DNA from: Dendrophyllia cribrosa
Lineage: Eukaryota > Cnidaria > Anthozoa > Scleractinia > Dendrophylliidae
Assembly (NCBI GenBank): GCA_024195265.1
Contig: JAJLRJ010000005.1
Location: 38,588,707 to 38,652,706 of the forward strand
Length of the DNA: 64,000 bases
Direction: 5' to 3'
Shown: positions 10,447-20,632 of the stretch, one piece after another
How the letters are laid out: the number at the start of each line of letters is the position of its first letter
Position numbering within the stretch: position 1 is the first letter of the stretch
Notes under the pieces: generated by a model
What the model was told of the DNA's origin: nothing
What the model saw: only the letters and a program-made list of their open reading frames with translations
The model's database searches: none
Position numbers and translations under genes: made by a program

Positions 10447-10745
10447 AACCCTTTCACTCCCAGAGTCAATTATGGAGACACGCAGTGTGGTTCTAACTTT
10501 TGAGTCTGTGGATGAAATCCTATGGTGTGACTATTCAAATGAAATCTCTTCAGCAGTACTTTTGCATGGTACCATTTGTTCTAAGTTTTGAGTCTGCCAA
10601 TTAAATCCTATGGTGTGACCATTCAAATGAAATCTCTTCAGCAGTACTTTTGCATATAGTACCATTTGTTTTTCAACATTTTACAAAATGAAATTTGGCA
10701 TTCTTCTTGAATTTTGATATTTGGAACTCTTGGGAGTTGAATAAT
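10447..10745. repeat. MITE containing two ~90-bp tandem units
   Basis: The left edge AACCCTTTCACTCCCAGAGT is loosely inverted at the right edge (ACTCTTGGGAGTTGAA). Inside, 10489-10578 and 10579-10670 are direct repeats starting TTCTAASTTTTGAGTCTG, with CAAATGAAATCTCTTCAGCA in each. It lies just downstream of the NLR gene. Confidence 0.65.
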
Positions 10746-10783
10746 ATACATTGTAAACATTATAATAATATTAAAATGTAGTG

Positions 10784-11613
10784 TTATAACAATATAACTT
10801 CACATTGAGTATTTATTTGTGCCTCAAACACTTGGCTTTTATAACATTGGTCTGTTATTTTGTTACGTAAAAGGTCCAACTGAGTGAGTTTACAATTTTC
10901 ATTTTCAAGTGTTTTACAAAGGGGTAATAAACCTTGGTCTGTTATCCTGTTATGACTAAGGTTCAACTGAGTGAGTTTACAATTTTCATTTTCAAGTGTT
11001 TTACAAAGGGGAGTGTAATAAACCTTGGTCTGTTATACTGTTATCTGTTAGGTCCAACTGAGTGAGTTTACAATTTTCATTTTCAAGTGTTTTACAAAGG
11101 GATAATAAACCTTGGTCTGTTATCCAGTTACCAATAAGGTTCAACTGAGTGAGTTTACAATTTTCATTTTCAAGTGTTTTACAAAGGGGTAATAAACCTT
11201 GGTCTGTTATCCTGTTACCACTAAGGTCCAACTGAGTGAGTTTACAATTTTCATTTTCAAGTGTTTTACAAAGGGCTAATAAACCTTGGTCTGTTATACT
11301 GTTATCTGTTAGGTCCAACTGAGTGAGTTTACAATTTTCATTTTCAAGTGTTTTACAAAGGGGTAATAAACCTTGGTCTGTTATACTGTTATCTGTTAGG
11401 TCCAACTGAGTGAGTTTACAATTTTCATTTTCAAGTGTTTTACAAAGGGGTAATAAACCTTGGTCTGTTATACTGTTATCTGTTAGGTTCAACTGAGTGA
11501 GTTTACAATTTTCATTTTCAAGTGTTTTACAAAGGGGTAATAAACCTTGGTCTGTTATCCTGTTACCTGATAGGTCCAACTGAGTGAGTTTACAATTTTC
11601 ATTTTCAAGTGTT
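10784..11613 (-). pseudogene. Downstream LRR units of the NLR gene, shifted out of frame
   Basis: About nine more 29-residue leucine-rich repeats continue past the main ORF's stop. Units are LTQLDLxxNxITDQGLL plus PLCKTLENENCK. They fall in two further frames: 11001-11579 (7 units, ending LLHSPL-stop) and 10784-10966 (2 units, then a different tail ending CEVILL-stop). Each frame change is a 4-bp insertion, where TTACCCCTTTG becomes TTACACTCCCCTTTG, identical at both sites and 613 bp apart (7 x 87 + 4). Either the gene lost its 3' half, or a terminal block was duplicated by unequal exchange. Confidence 0.75.
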
Positions 11614-14600
11614 TTACAAAGGGGAGTGTAATAAACCTTGGTCTGTTATACTGTTATCTGTTAGGTCCAACTGAGTGAGTTTACAATTTTCATTTTCAAG
11701 TGTTTTACAAAGGGGTAATAAACCTTGGTCTGTTATACTGTTATGTGTTAGGTTCAACTGAGTGAGTTTACAATTTTCATTTTCAAGTGTTTTACAAAGG
11801 GGTAATAAACCTTGGTCTGTTATCCTGTTACCTGATAGGTCCAACTGAGTGAGTTTACAATTTTCATTTTCAAGTGTTTTACAAAGGGGTAATAAACCTT
11901 GGTCTGTTATACTGTTAACACTAAGGTCCAACTGAGTGAGTTTACAATTTTCATTTTCAAGTGTTTTACAAAGGGATAATAAACCTTGGTCTGTTATACT
12001 GGTATCTGTTAGGTCCAACTGAGTGAGTTTACAATTTTCATTTTCAAGTGTTTTACAAAGGGGTAATAAACCTTGGTCTGTTATCCTGTTACCTGATAGG
12101 TCCAACTGAGTGAGTTTACAATTTTTATTTTCAAGTGTTTTACAAAGGGGTAATAAACCTTGGTCTGTTATCCCGTTACCACTAAGGTCCAACTGAGTGA
12201 GTTTACAATTTTCATTTTCAAGTGTTATACAAAGGGGTAATAAACCTTGGTCTCTTATATTGTTGCCTCTTAGGTTCAACTGAGTGAGTTCTACAAGGTG
12301 TTTTACAAAATATGCAATTGCTGTGCATTCAACAGATGTGACTAGACAATAAGACAAATCCATTTCATTATCAAACTTACTGTTTCTATGCAGTTCAGAA
12401 GCAGCCTTCTCTACAATAGTTTCATCATTGTACTCATACAAACACTTTAGCATGAGCAAGGCCATCTGTTTAATAGTCTGATCGTTTCTTCTCCTGGCTG
12501 CTGTCAAAGCATCATGAAGGTGGCGGACAAAACTGTTCACTGCTTCATTTTTCTGGCCACGGAGCAGACCGGCAACAAACTGAATCACTAACTGCCATTT
12601 TGGATCTGAGGCATTTGAGAAGATAAAATTGCCAAGGTCACTTCGCGACATCTTTGCAATTTCTCTGGCAGCAAGCAGCTCCTGGATAGTCAAATGAATG
12701 AAGCAGAAATGTGCTGCAAAACAATAAGGTGAAACTTGACTGTCTGGTAAACGGTTAAGCAAGCCACAGTTTTCCATTCCCTGCACTTTTGTTGATCCAA
12801 ATATCAGTTGTCTTGCTTCTATTCCTGCTTTTGCCAAAGATCCTAGTTGACTTAAAGTCTTTTCTATAGAGTCTGGGAAGATAGCATTACGTCCATTACC
12901 CATGAGGTAATCTTTAGTCAATTTTTTCCCTTTAAATTCTGGGTGATGCTTGAAAATGAACAATCTCAAAGCTCCTGTATAGACTTCTGTTGTTGTTGTT
13001 GGTAATGTACTTTCTGAGTTCTGTTCTTCAAATGCGATCCACTCTTTCAAAAGAGAACAGATAATGAAACTGTTCACAGGAATGTAGCATAATGACAGTA
13101 ACTCTAAATTGCTGCTGAGGTGCACCCATATTCTGTCCATAATTGCCTGTGTGTTTTTGGCACAAAATTTGCATACATACTCCTGAACTTTCTCTGGAGT
13201 AAATCCCATTATCTCCACTCTCCTTTCAAAGGTCAGGCTTGCAACACTTTGTACTACATTCGGTCTGCAAGTAGTTACAACTGTGGCTCCAGAAAGTTGT
13301 TTGCCTTTCACTATTTTTATGTACAGTGCTGAGAAGTTCATCTCTTCTGTTGGACCATTTCCACCTTGTGCCTGCTCATCCTCCAAACAGCTGTCATGGT
13401 GTTGAAATTCATCCAATCCATCAAATATAAGAAGAACTCTCTCAGGCCTATCTAGAATGTCCTGAAACATGTCATCATCAATTTGATTGTCTGGACATAC
13501 ACGACTCAGTAATTGTTTAAGGGAAATCTTCTTCTGTTCGTCTGTCCCAGAATTAAACCATCTGAACTGGAACAAGAACAAATGTTCAAAGGTTTTTGTG
13601 CTGTCGGCAAATGACAATTCATTTTTGCTCCAGTCACGCGACATTTTTTGACACAGCAAGGACTTTCCTATCCCTGGGCGACCAATAATAAGAATTCTTC
13701 GAGGATCTTCAGTATCGTAGTTGGGAAGAAACAGTTCTCCAAGCTTCTTAATAGGTACTGATCCCTGCTTCGGCTGCAAATAAATATCGTATATTTCGTG
13801 TCTTTTCAACGAGTAATGAAAGCTGTGTTCCGCTCTTCCTGTGTAAATTATAAGATCGACATAAATGTCATCTAAAGCTTTGTTGTCATCGCTTTCACCG
13901 CCTGAAGCAATCAATGGCTCCAGATATTCCGTGTCTTCTTGAACTCGCCTCCTCAAGCGGAAAATGGAGTCACGCAGCGTAACTGGAGTTCTACGCTTGT
14001 TGAAAAAGTGCTTCAGACAAAATTCGGTGTCGAAAGTGAACGCGTTACTTTTTAATGCTCGTACTATAAGATAACACAATTCTCCAAACACAAGAAATGC
14101 AAATAGAATGTTCACTATCCAGATTCCTTTCGCCCAAGTAGCGTTGTCAAATCCGACAGAATTGTTACAGTTGATCGCGGATGAATCAATGTTTGTCACG
14201 TTCAAGTTTGTGGAATTTGCAGTTGGTTTTAACATGGCTGTCGAACCACAAACGTAACAAGGGAATTCTGTAGGAAAATCAGATGTATAGAATGTATTTG
14301 ACGCGTAGAACACGCTGTTGTGCAACCCCGCAAACGAAATTCCTAGGAGTAATCGTACAAGAAGATGGAGAAAGTAACAACTGAACACTCGGCGAGAGTT
14401 CTCCGATTTTGATAGTCGTCTGCGACGAGGTTTTTCAGGGTCGGGTTTCATGAGGGTTTCCATCTCGTCGACTCGCGATTTTACACAGCACCAGGAGTAC
14501 GCAATGCACACAACCAGCGAGGGAACAAAACATAAAAGAGCAAAAACATACAGTGGAAGAGGAGAATTGTACTGCTCGTCGTATTTCTTGAGGCAGTCGT

Positions 14601-14763
14601 CGCGACAGTCGGGGACATCGCAGCGAAATGATCGCCGTTCGCTTGTTCTTAGCTGACCTGTAACTGCCGCAAATACCACTAAAGCTGGGACGTGCAGGAC
14701 CGCTACAACATAGCCAAAGTGACTAAAGTACTTTGAAAGCAAATACTCCTTTAAACTTTCCAT
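11614..14763 (-). CDS. NOD-like receptor with N-terminal four-pass (connexin-like) module, NACHT and LRRs
   Basis: A single-exon ORF of 1049 aa. Residues 1-235 hold four hydrophobic helices (about 17-36, 70-90, 128-150, 213-235). Loop 1 has Cys48, Cys53 and Cys57. The basic cytosolic loop is about 92-127. Loop 2 has Cys169, Cys172 and Cys199 and several N-glycosylation sequons. Helix 4 ends in GELCYLIVR. This is the connexin layout (three Cys per extracellular loop). A coral-type linker leads to the NACHT ATPase: Walker A GRPGIGKS at 361-368, Walker B LLIFDGLDEF near 444-453, and TTCRPNVV near 497. Eight 29-residue LRRs start near 826. NLRs are innate sensors that oligomerise through NACHT; the membrane module suggests a surface or vesicle location. 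The start ATG at 14763 has a good context (purine at -3, G at +4). Confidence 0.88.
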   Translation of the reverse strand: MESLKEYLLSKYFSHFGYVVAVLHVPALVVFAAVTGQLRTSERRSFRCDVPDCRDDCLKKYDEQYNSPLPLYVFALLCFVPSLVVCIAYSWCCVKSRVDEMETLMKPDPEKPRRRRLSKSENSRRVFSCYFLHLLVRLLLGISFAGLHNSVFYASNTFYTSDFPTEFPCYVCGSTAMLKPTANSTNLNVTNIDSSAINCNNSVGFDNATWAKGIWIVNILFAFLVFGELCYLIVRALKSNAFTFDTEFCLKHFFNKRRTPVTLRDSIFRLRRRVQEDTEYLEPLIASGGESDDNKALDDIYVDLIIYTGRAEHSFHYSLKRHEIYDIYLQPKQGSVPIKKLGELFLPNYDTEDPRRILIIGRPGIGKSLLCQKMSRDWSKNELSFADSTKTFEHLFLFQFRWFNSGTDEQKKISLKQLLSRVCPDNQIDDDMFQDILDRPERVLLIFDGLDEFQHHDSCLEDEQAQGGNGPTEEMNFSALYIKIVKGKQLSGATVVTTCRPNVVQSVASLTFERRVEIMGFTPEKVQEYVCKFCAKNTQAIMDRIWVHLSSNLELLSLCYIPVNSFIICSLLKEWIAFEEQNSESTLPTTTTEVYTGALRLFIFKHHPEFKGKKLTKDYLMGNGRNAIFPDSIEKTLSQLGSLAKAGIEARQLIFGSTKVQGMENCGLLNRLPDSQVSPYCFAAHFCFIHLTIQELLAAREIAKMSRSDLGNFIFSNASDPKWQLVIQFVAGLLRGQKNEAVNSFVRHLHDALTAARRRNDQTIKQMALLMLKCLYEYNDETIVEKAASELHRNSKFDNEMDLSYCLVTSVECTAIAYFVKHLVELTQLNLRGNNIRDQGLLPLCITLENENCKLTQLDLSGNGITDQGLLPLCKTLENKNCKLTQLDLSGNRITDQGLLPLCKTLENENCKLTQLDLTDTSITDQGLLSLCKTLENENCKLTQLDLSVNSITDQGLLPLCKTLENENCKLTQLDLSGNRITDQGLLPLCKTLENENCKLTQLNLTHNSITDQGLLPLCKTLENENCKLTQLDLTDNSITDQGLLHSPL

Positions 14764-15422
14764 TGCAACTTATGTAGCCCACGAGCAAACGTAGCTCGTA
14801 GACTACGAAAGGGGGAAATAGGGTGCGGCGTTCGAGAGCTTTCGTTTTGTCATTACGTGAAGACGTCACATGTTCCGGGGCGTGCGAATCCCGAGGGTGA
14901 GGGGGAAAGGGCCATGTTACTTCCGCGATTGAGCCGCGATTGGTAAACTGTCTGCTCTTTAAAAGCTATTCTAAAGTAGTCGGTTATTGCCAGGGAAAAT
15001 AAGAACTGAAAAATATGTTTAATAAACCTTGAATTATTTTTTTAGAATGAAAGTATCCATTCTCTTTCCGCCTCCCCACCCTTCTCCCCAAAAATTTAAC
15101 ACAGCAAAAAAAAAAAATCAAAAAGATAAATAAATCCTATTGATCTGAAGCTCTCACCGCACGCAATGGAGTCAGATTTGACTGTACCATAATCTTGACG
15201 TTATTTGCATCTTGACGCCGACCATACCAGTCAATGTCTCTGTTCTCCGTGATTCAAAGACGATTTGAGATAGATTTCTTCACTTTCTTTGAGAAATTAC
15301 TGCGCTTCTTCGTTTTATATCTTCCTCTAGCCTTCTGGCTATGGTAGATGCGCATTATGGATGCTTAGAACAGCTTTTTATGTCTATAAAGCGCCGAATT
15401 TATTGATGAAAGCCCCTGTATC
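14764..15422. other. Upstream region of the NLR gene
   Basis: No coding signal. It should hold the NLR promoter (gene reads leftward), but I see no unambiguous TATA box. The 5' flank contains GTAGCCCACGAG / CTCGTAGACTAC, a small inverted pair near 14776-14803. Confidence 0.4.
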
Positions 15423-15633
15423 ACCCATAAATGTAATAACAGCCATAAATGTAATATTCACCATAAATAAAATAAAAATCAACCATAAATGTAATACCAA
15501 CCATCAATGTAATAAGAATCAACCATAAAAATAATAAATGACTAACCATAAATGTAATACATTTTAACGATAAATGTAATAATCAGACTCACCATAAATG
15601 TAATACATTTTAACCACACATGTAATAAACTGG
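15423..15633. repeat. Irregular array of CCATAAATGTAATA
   Basis: About ten copies of a 14-15 bp motif (consensus ACCATAAATGTAATA, with variants) lie in one orientation within 210 bp. Spacing is irregular at 18-25 bp. One pair shares the longer TAAATGTAATACATTTTAAC. It lies 0.7 kb upstream of the NLR start codon. Confidence 0.75.
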
Positions 15634-15825
15634 ATACCAATGAAAAATTATGATTTTTTTAAGACCGTTTTTATGGTTGGTGTACACACAAATTTAAACT
15701 CAAACCTTTGAAAGAAACAGTAATGACCATAAATAACGTGTCATTACTTGTTAGGTACGCAATGACACAGATCGGCGATATCAGTCGTTGGTATGTGGCA
15801 GAAAAAGGCTGCCATGACATTAATA
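15634..15825. other. No recognisable feature
   Basis: Short spacer before the foldback MITE. Confidence 0.5.
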
Positions 15826-15984
15826 GACAATATTCGTATTCACGGTATTGAACTGGAACTAGCGTGCAGTCGAGGCTCATGCGGGGGAATCTTTTCACAT
15901 GCAAATATTTTTAATGATATTCCCCCGCATGAGCCTCGACTGAAAGCTAGTTCCAGTTCAATACCGAGAAAACGAATTCGAATA
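15826..15984. repeat. Foldback MITE, family C, copy 2
   Basis: The left arm has TTGAACTGGAACTAGCGTGC and AGTCGAGGCTCATGCGGGGG. The right arm is its reverse complement (CCCCCGCATGAGCCTCGACT, then GCTAGTTCCAGTTCAATACC). The central loop is AT-rich. It abuts the mariner-like element at 15985. Confidence 0.85.
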
Positions 15985-16901
15985 CAGTCAACTCTCCGCT
16001 AACGGACACTCTAGTAAGCGGACAGCTCTACTTACGGACGCCTTTTCAAATCCCCATTTTACATCACAGTCAAACTCTGTATTTACACATTCCCTTAAGC
16101 GGACACTCTCTCGTAAGCGGACGCGGACACATTTAAAATTGAAAATCGAATATTTCTTTTGTTTACGCTCTCTCGTAAGCGGACACCCCATGTATAATAA
16201 TTGACTCTTGGCAATGAAATTTGTCTTTAATTTGCAATAAATCAACAAAAATATGACCTTTGACAGAACAAAAGAACAGTGGGATCGGTTTTGTCAGATC
16301 TCCTGAAATCTCCATTGGTCCGCGGGAAAGAAAGCTGTCCGTTCGTTTGACATAAACAATAGTCTGACGTAACATTTGTAGTGTCAGGTTATGGCCACGT
16401 TTGTCATGGTCTTCTTTCCTTCTTGTTTCTGTTTTCAATCACTAACTGTACCGAACACTGTATCCCAGATAATCAAGCTTGGACTTGAGCCACGGTCACG
16501 AAAGATGTTTTAACATACCATAAAAAAGCATTTACAAGGAATATCCAGGCCGTACCCAGCTCCTCTGTTGACACGTTTACCCATTATGATGGCTTTCCCT
16601 TCGTTTGTTCTGCTCTTTAAAAACTTGGTGACAAATACAGCCATCCTCAAAGGAATGTGACCAAAAAATGAAGTATTATATCTCATCTAATCCAGTAACT
16701 GTGTTAGCGTGTTCCTTGGTTGTGGTTTCAAAACTGCAATCTTCTAAATTAGGCAGCGGCCGCATAACTCTCCCGTAAGCGGACATCCACCCTATTTTTC
16801 TTTGGTGTCTGCTTATGGGAATAATTCTCATAAGCGGACAGCTCTACTAACGGACACTTTTTCCAATTCCCGAGGATGTCCGCTTACGAGAGAGTTGACT
16901 G
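15985..16901. mobile_element. Tc1/mariner-like MITE, CAGTCAACTCTC family
   Basis: It starts CAGTCAACTCTCCGCTAACG and ends TACGAGAGAGTTGACTG, with TA on both sides (15983-15984 and 16902-16903). Both ends carry several sub-terminal GTAAGCGGACA/ACTCTCGTAAG repeats. The inside (16200-16750) has no transposase ORF, so it is non-autonomous. The element at 52097-52971 is built the same way with related ends. Confidence 0.88.
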
Positions 16902-17280
16902 TATTGTCTATTGACTCTGTTGAAAATATACATTACTGAAATGCTCTCCCCTCTCCAATAAGCCCCGCCCTCTTTAGCTCCACTGACCCCCACCCTTCTC
17001 TCAACTAAGCCCCCCTACACCCCTCCCCTCACAAAACCACGGAAGACAGACACGAGACACGAGATCAGAAGATCTACTTAAATTCCCTAACTGAGATAAT
17101 CTAGTCTCCTAATGTGTGACACCATTCACGCCTTTGAGCTGCGAAAGCAACCCTTACAAATCTTGTTTCCCAAAGGTTTAATAAGGAAGAACGTAAGCCA
17201 GTTAAATGGTAAGAAAATGTTTGGTGAGCCTCACGTTTTCGATTCTGTGGTCTATTGAGACGCCTCAGAGCTAGGTTATG
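16902..17280. other. No recognisable feature
   Basis: C-rich then ordinary sequence leading into the DIRS remnant. A few short frames exist, none with a known motif. Confidence 0.4.
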
Positions 17281-18175
17281 TAGTTTCAGCCAAACCAAGT
17301 CTAGTCTGTCAGGGACAATGGACGGTTTATCTAAAAGGAAAAGAGTTCCACTTGGAGAGAGCTTAAAGCTGTATATAACATGTTATTGTCGATTGGGCAT
17401 GCTCTTGGGGGGCATAAAGTGCAATGGCATACCGATAAACAGAATGCCATACGCTTACTCGATAGAGGAAGCATGAAACCTGATCTTCAAACAGTGGTCG
17501 AATAGGCCATTTCCGAGTTTCCTTTAGCCTCTCTATCAAAGCGAGGCTAGGTGCGAAACCTTTTATATGAAAATGAGTTTCCATTCACATGCAAATAAGT
17601 TTTATTTGCATGTGAATGAAAACTCATTTTCATATGAAAGGTTGCGCACCAAGCCTCGCTTTGATAGAGAGGCTAAAGGCAACTCGGAAATGGCCTATTA
17701 CCTCGGCAAACTCACTGATGTTGACGATTGGGGGATACACCCAGATGTTTTTCAGTGGATAAGCACATTATGGGGCCCTTTTATCGTTGATAGGTTCGCC
17801 AACTTTCGCCAATTGGTATAACACCAAATGTTAATTCCCGTTTCTGGAACTCACGATGTGAGGGAGTTGACGCGCTTTCGCACATGATCGGCAGGGAGAC
17901 AATAATTGGGTGGAACCTCCCCGAGCCAAATTATTTGGGTATGGCGACACTTCAAGCTTTGCAAAGCAAAAGGGGTTTTAATCATACCCTTGTGGAAAGG
18001 AGCTTTGTTCTGGCCTTGTGCTTGCCCAAACGGCGTTCATCTAGCCAAATGTGTTGTAGATTGGTTAGGGGTCCCAGAATTTAGTTCGGCAGCCACAACC
18101 AAAGGCAGGACTTATAACTCTATGTTCCACGGTGAATCGCTTAACCTAAATCATCTACATGTATTCCTGGGAGGT
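17281..18175 (+). pseudogene. DIRS-type RT/RNase H remnant split by a MITE
   Basis: The left half reads KSSTWRELKAVYNMLLSIGH, WHTDKQNAIRLLDRGSMKP and LQTVV: RNase H with its second acidic residue (E in RELKAV) and third (D in HTDKQNA). MITE family A (17501-17699) then interrupts it. The right half resumes DDWGIHPDVFQW, STLWGPFIVDRFA, RFWNSRCEGVDA, then in another frame GVLIIPLWKGALFWP and CVVDWLGVPEF. This is the C-terminal region of a DIRS-order polyprotein. Stops and frameshifts show decay. No matching recombinase follows. Confidence 0.7.
17501..17699. repeat. Foldback MITE, family A, copy 2, inserted in the DIRS remnant
   Basis: It has the same termini as 992-1168 (AATAGGCCATTTCCGAG / CTCGGAAATGGCCTATT) and the same internal GAGGCTAGGTGCG and CATATGAAAATGAG arms. 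It interrupts the RNase H frame, so it postdates that remnant. Confidence 0.85.
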
Positions 18176-18776
18176 GCTCCAATATGTTGTTGGTGTTGTG
18201 GGAGGTCCGTACTAAACCGAGTAACCCACAGGTGGCTTAGCATGCCCTCAGGCAGGCTTTTGCCCACAAGCTGCAGCAAGGTAACTGTGAAAAGTTTATT
18301 TTGCTCACAGGCGGCCAGAAAACTAGGAGCCCACAGGTGGCTTAACTGAATAGAATGTGTATAGATGGTCTATTACACTCACAGGATTACCGTAATAGTT
18401 TTTCTTTATCGGTTAGTAAAGCTTTAGCAGTGCAGATGTACCTATTCCAGATCATATCACTCACAGTCTCCTTGTTATCCTACAGGTCTAAATGTTTTAA
18501 GTCAAGGTCCTTGGAAAGAACTTAACGAATCACGACCGTACAAAATCCAGTGGAGACGTTCATCTCACCCGTTTGTTTGAAGTGTTAAGGAAAACAACCT
18601 TTTTCTCTAAGGCCTTCGGGACAGTTGTTGATTACACTACACTAGTTCTTTAAATTGTTGGATTAGGTTTGCTAACGACAAAAATTTAGTCAACGTTTTC
18701 CCAGTTACCATTGTCGACGTTGCTTTGTATTTTAGTCATTTGTCTGCATCTCAAGTTTCCGCGTCCGTGATTGAAA
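18176..18776. other. No recognisable feature
   Basis: Contains a short direct duplication (CCCACAGGTGGCTTA near 18229 and 18331). Otherwise nothing supportable. Confidence 0.45.
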
Positions 18777-18780
18777 TTAA

Positions 18781-19256
18781 AGGTGATGTTACACGGGACG
18801 ATTCGCAACGACGATTTTTAGCGCAACAATGTTGCGCTAACAGTTGACGCCGTGTAACATGTGTGCGCGGACGATTTTCTCCGCAATTTTTGCGTTGCGA
18901 GTTTTTGAAGCTGATTCAAAAACTCGCAACGCACAAATTTCGAAGAAAATCGTCCGCGCACCCATGTTACACGACGTCAACTTTTAGCGCAACTTTTGGC
19001 GCAACGACGATTTTTAGCGCAACAATGTTTGCGCTAAAAGTTGACGCCGTGTAACATGGGTGCGCGGACGATTTTCTTCGCTATTTTTGCGTTGCGAGTT
19101 TTTGAATCAGCTTCAAAATTAAAACTCGCAACGCACAGATTTCTTAGAAAATCGTCCGCGCACCCATGTTACACGGCGTCAACTCTTAGCGCAACTTTTA
19201 GCGCAACACTGTTGCGCTAAAAATCGTCGTTGCGAATCGTCCTGTGTAACAGTACC
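18781..19256. mobile_element. piggyBac-like (TTAA) MITE with dimeric palindromic body
   Basis: It is flanked by TTAA on both sides (18777-18780 and 19257-19260). The ends are AGGTGATGTTACACGGGACG and, inverted, GGTACTGTTACACAGGACG. The body holds two head-to-head copies of a palindrome made of GCGCGGACGATTTTCT, CGCAACGCACA and GTTGACGCCGTGTAACATG. There is no ORF. Confidence 0.88.
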
Positions 19257-19259
19257 TTA

Positions 19260-20632
19260 AAACGTTCACCACGTACGCTTACCGATGCGAATAATATTAT
19301 CTGAAAGTTTCTGATTGACATTGATTCACTGGAACGCCTTTAAAATCAAAGACGAAGACGACGTGCGAACCGGCCGAAAAGTTTGCGTTACAAATTTATG
19401 CTCAGTTATGATTTCAAATCAATGCGTACTGCATTCCTCCGTATTTGAAACATCTCAATGTATGCTCGTTGATGCAAATTTCTTTGCATCCGTTTTCTTT
19501 TACGTTTAAAATGCCTACTGTAAAAACGTTTTTAAAACGCAAAAGGCATTTATTGCTCAAAAAAATCCTAAAAAGAAACTTAAGGAAATTTGGAAAGAAG
19601 TAAGGAAAGCAATAAGGTACGATCACATTCATCGCTTTATACCCACCAACAGCTTATTACATAAAATGAAGATAGCCGACTCCCCAAATTGTCCTTTTTG
19701 CCCTTCTGAAATTCATACTATTTGGCATTTGTTTGTAGAATGTACGCAAGCTAATTTTTTCTGGGTAGAATTTCAAAATTGGTATAGCAACTACAGTGGA
19801 GAAAAACTCTGTCTCTCGAACTTAGACGCTGTATACAGTATTTTTCATGCCGGCTCTTCTCGCAACTGTTTGGCCCTAAATCATTGATCATGAATTATTA
19901 TAGGAAAATACTATTTATACGTTAAAGCTCGAGTTGTAAGTAAATTTCAGTTTAACGAATTTGTATCTCTAGTTCGCGACAAGTTACTCTTAGAAAAATA
20001 CATTGCAATTACATCGGGTAAAAAAGATAGATATACAGAAAAGTGGAACTTCTTACAAAATATTTAGCTTCATATCAGATAACATGATAAATTAAGTGTA
20101 CTAAGTCAAGTTTTGGTTCAATGTTAGAGATAATGAAGATCTATTTTTTTAATTTATTTTTTTTGCATTTAATAAGTTATTAAAACTTATTAATTATTTC
20201 ATTAAATACTGTATATATGTAATTATGTAGCATCGCAAAAGTGTTTTGTAAGTGTTTTGTCGGTACTTTGGGTAGTAGCTAGTAGTGTTTTGTTGTCAAA
20301 TTGTAGTTAATAATGTTATTATTGTAAATGTTTTGAAAATATATGTGTCCAACTGAAAAAAAATAAATAAGGTACAATCATGCTTGAATACAGATAATAA
20401 TAAATGCACAGCACATCACAACGATATGTATAAATCACGGAGGAATGAAATGCGCATTGATTTGAAATCAGTATTAAGCATAACTTTAAAAAAATGAATT
20501 TGTAACGCAAACTTTTCGGCCGTTTCGTTCGTCGTCTTTATCGTTACATTTGAAGGCGTTTCATTAAATCAATGTCAATGAAACTTTCAGATAATATTTT
20601 CCATATCGGTAAGCATGCTTGGTCAACGTTTT
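19260..20632. mobile_element. Element with ~190-bp inverted repeats hosting a truncated LINE
   Basis: The left arm 19260-19450 and right arm 20440-20632 are about 80 percent reverse complements. Shared strings include AAAACGTT, TATTATCTGAAAGTTTC, CGGCCGAAAAGTTTGCGTTA and GATTTCAAATCAATGCG. The middle is occupied by a LINE 3' end with its own target duplication, so the host was a non-autonomous inverted-repeat element. Confidence 0.75.
19626..20364 (+). pseudogene. 5'-truncated L1-like LINE: C-terminal zinc-binding region plus tail
   Basis: The frame reads LLHKMKIADSPNCPFCPSE, IHTIWHLFVECTQANFFW, EFQNWYSNYSGEKLCLSNLD. It then shifts near 19880 to RKILFIR-type sequence and ends KKDRYTEKWNFLQN-stop near 20067. 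This is the zinc-binding end of LINE ORF2. A 3' UTR of about 300 bp ends in an A-rich tail (GAAAAAAAATAAATAA). AATAAGGTACGATCA at 19611 and AATAAGGTACAATCA at 20367 form a near-perfect target duplication. Confidence 0.75.

Noticed and set aside
15423..15633. CRISPR-like array (short repeats with spacers)
   Set aside because: Repeats are 14-15 bp, variable, and spacers are short and partly repeated. The genome is eukaryotic and there are no cas genes.
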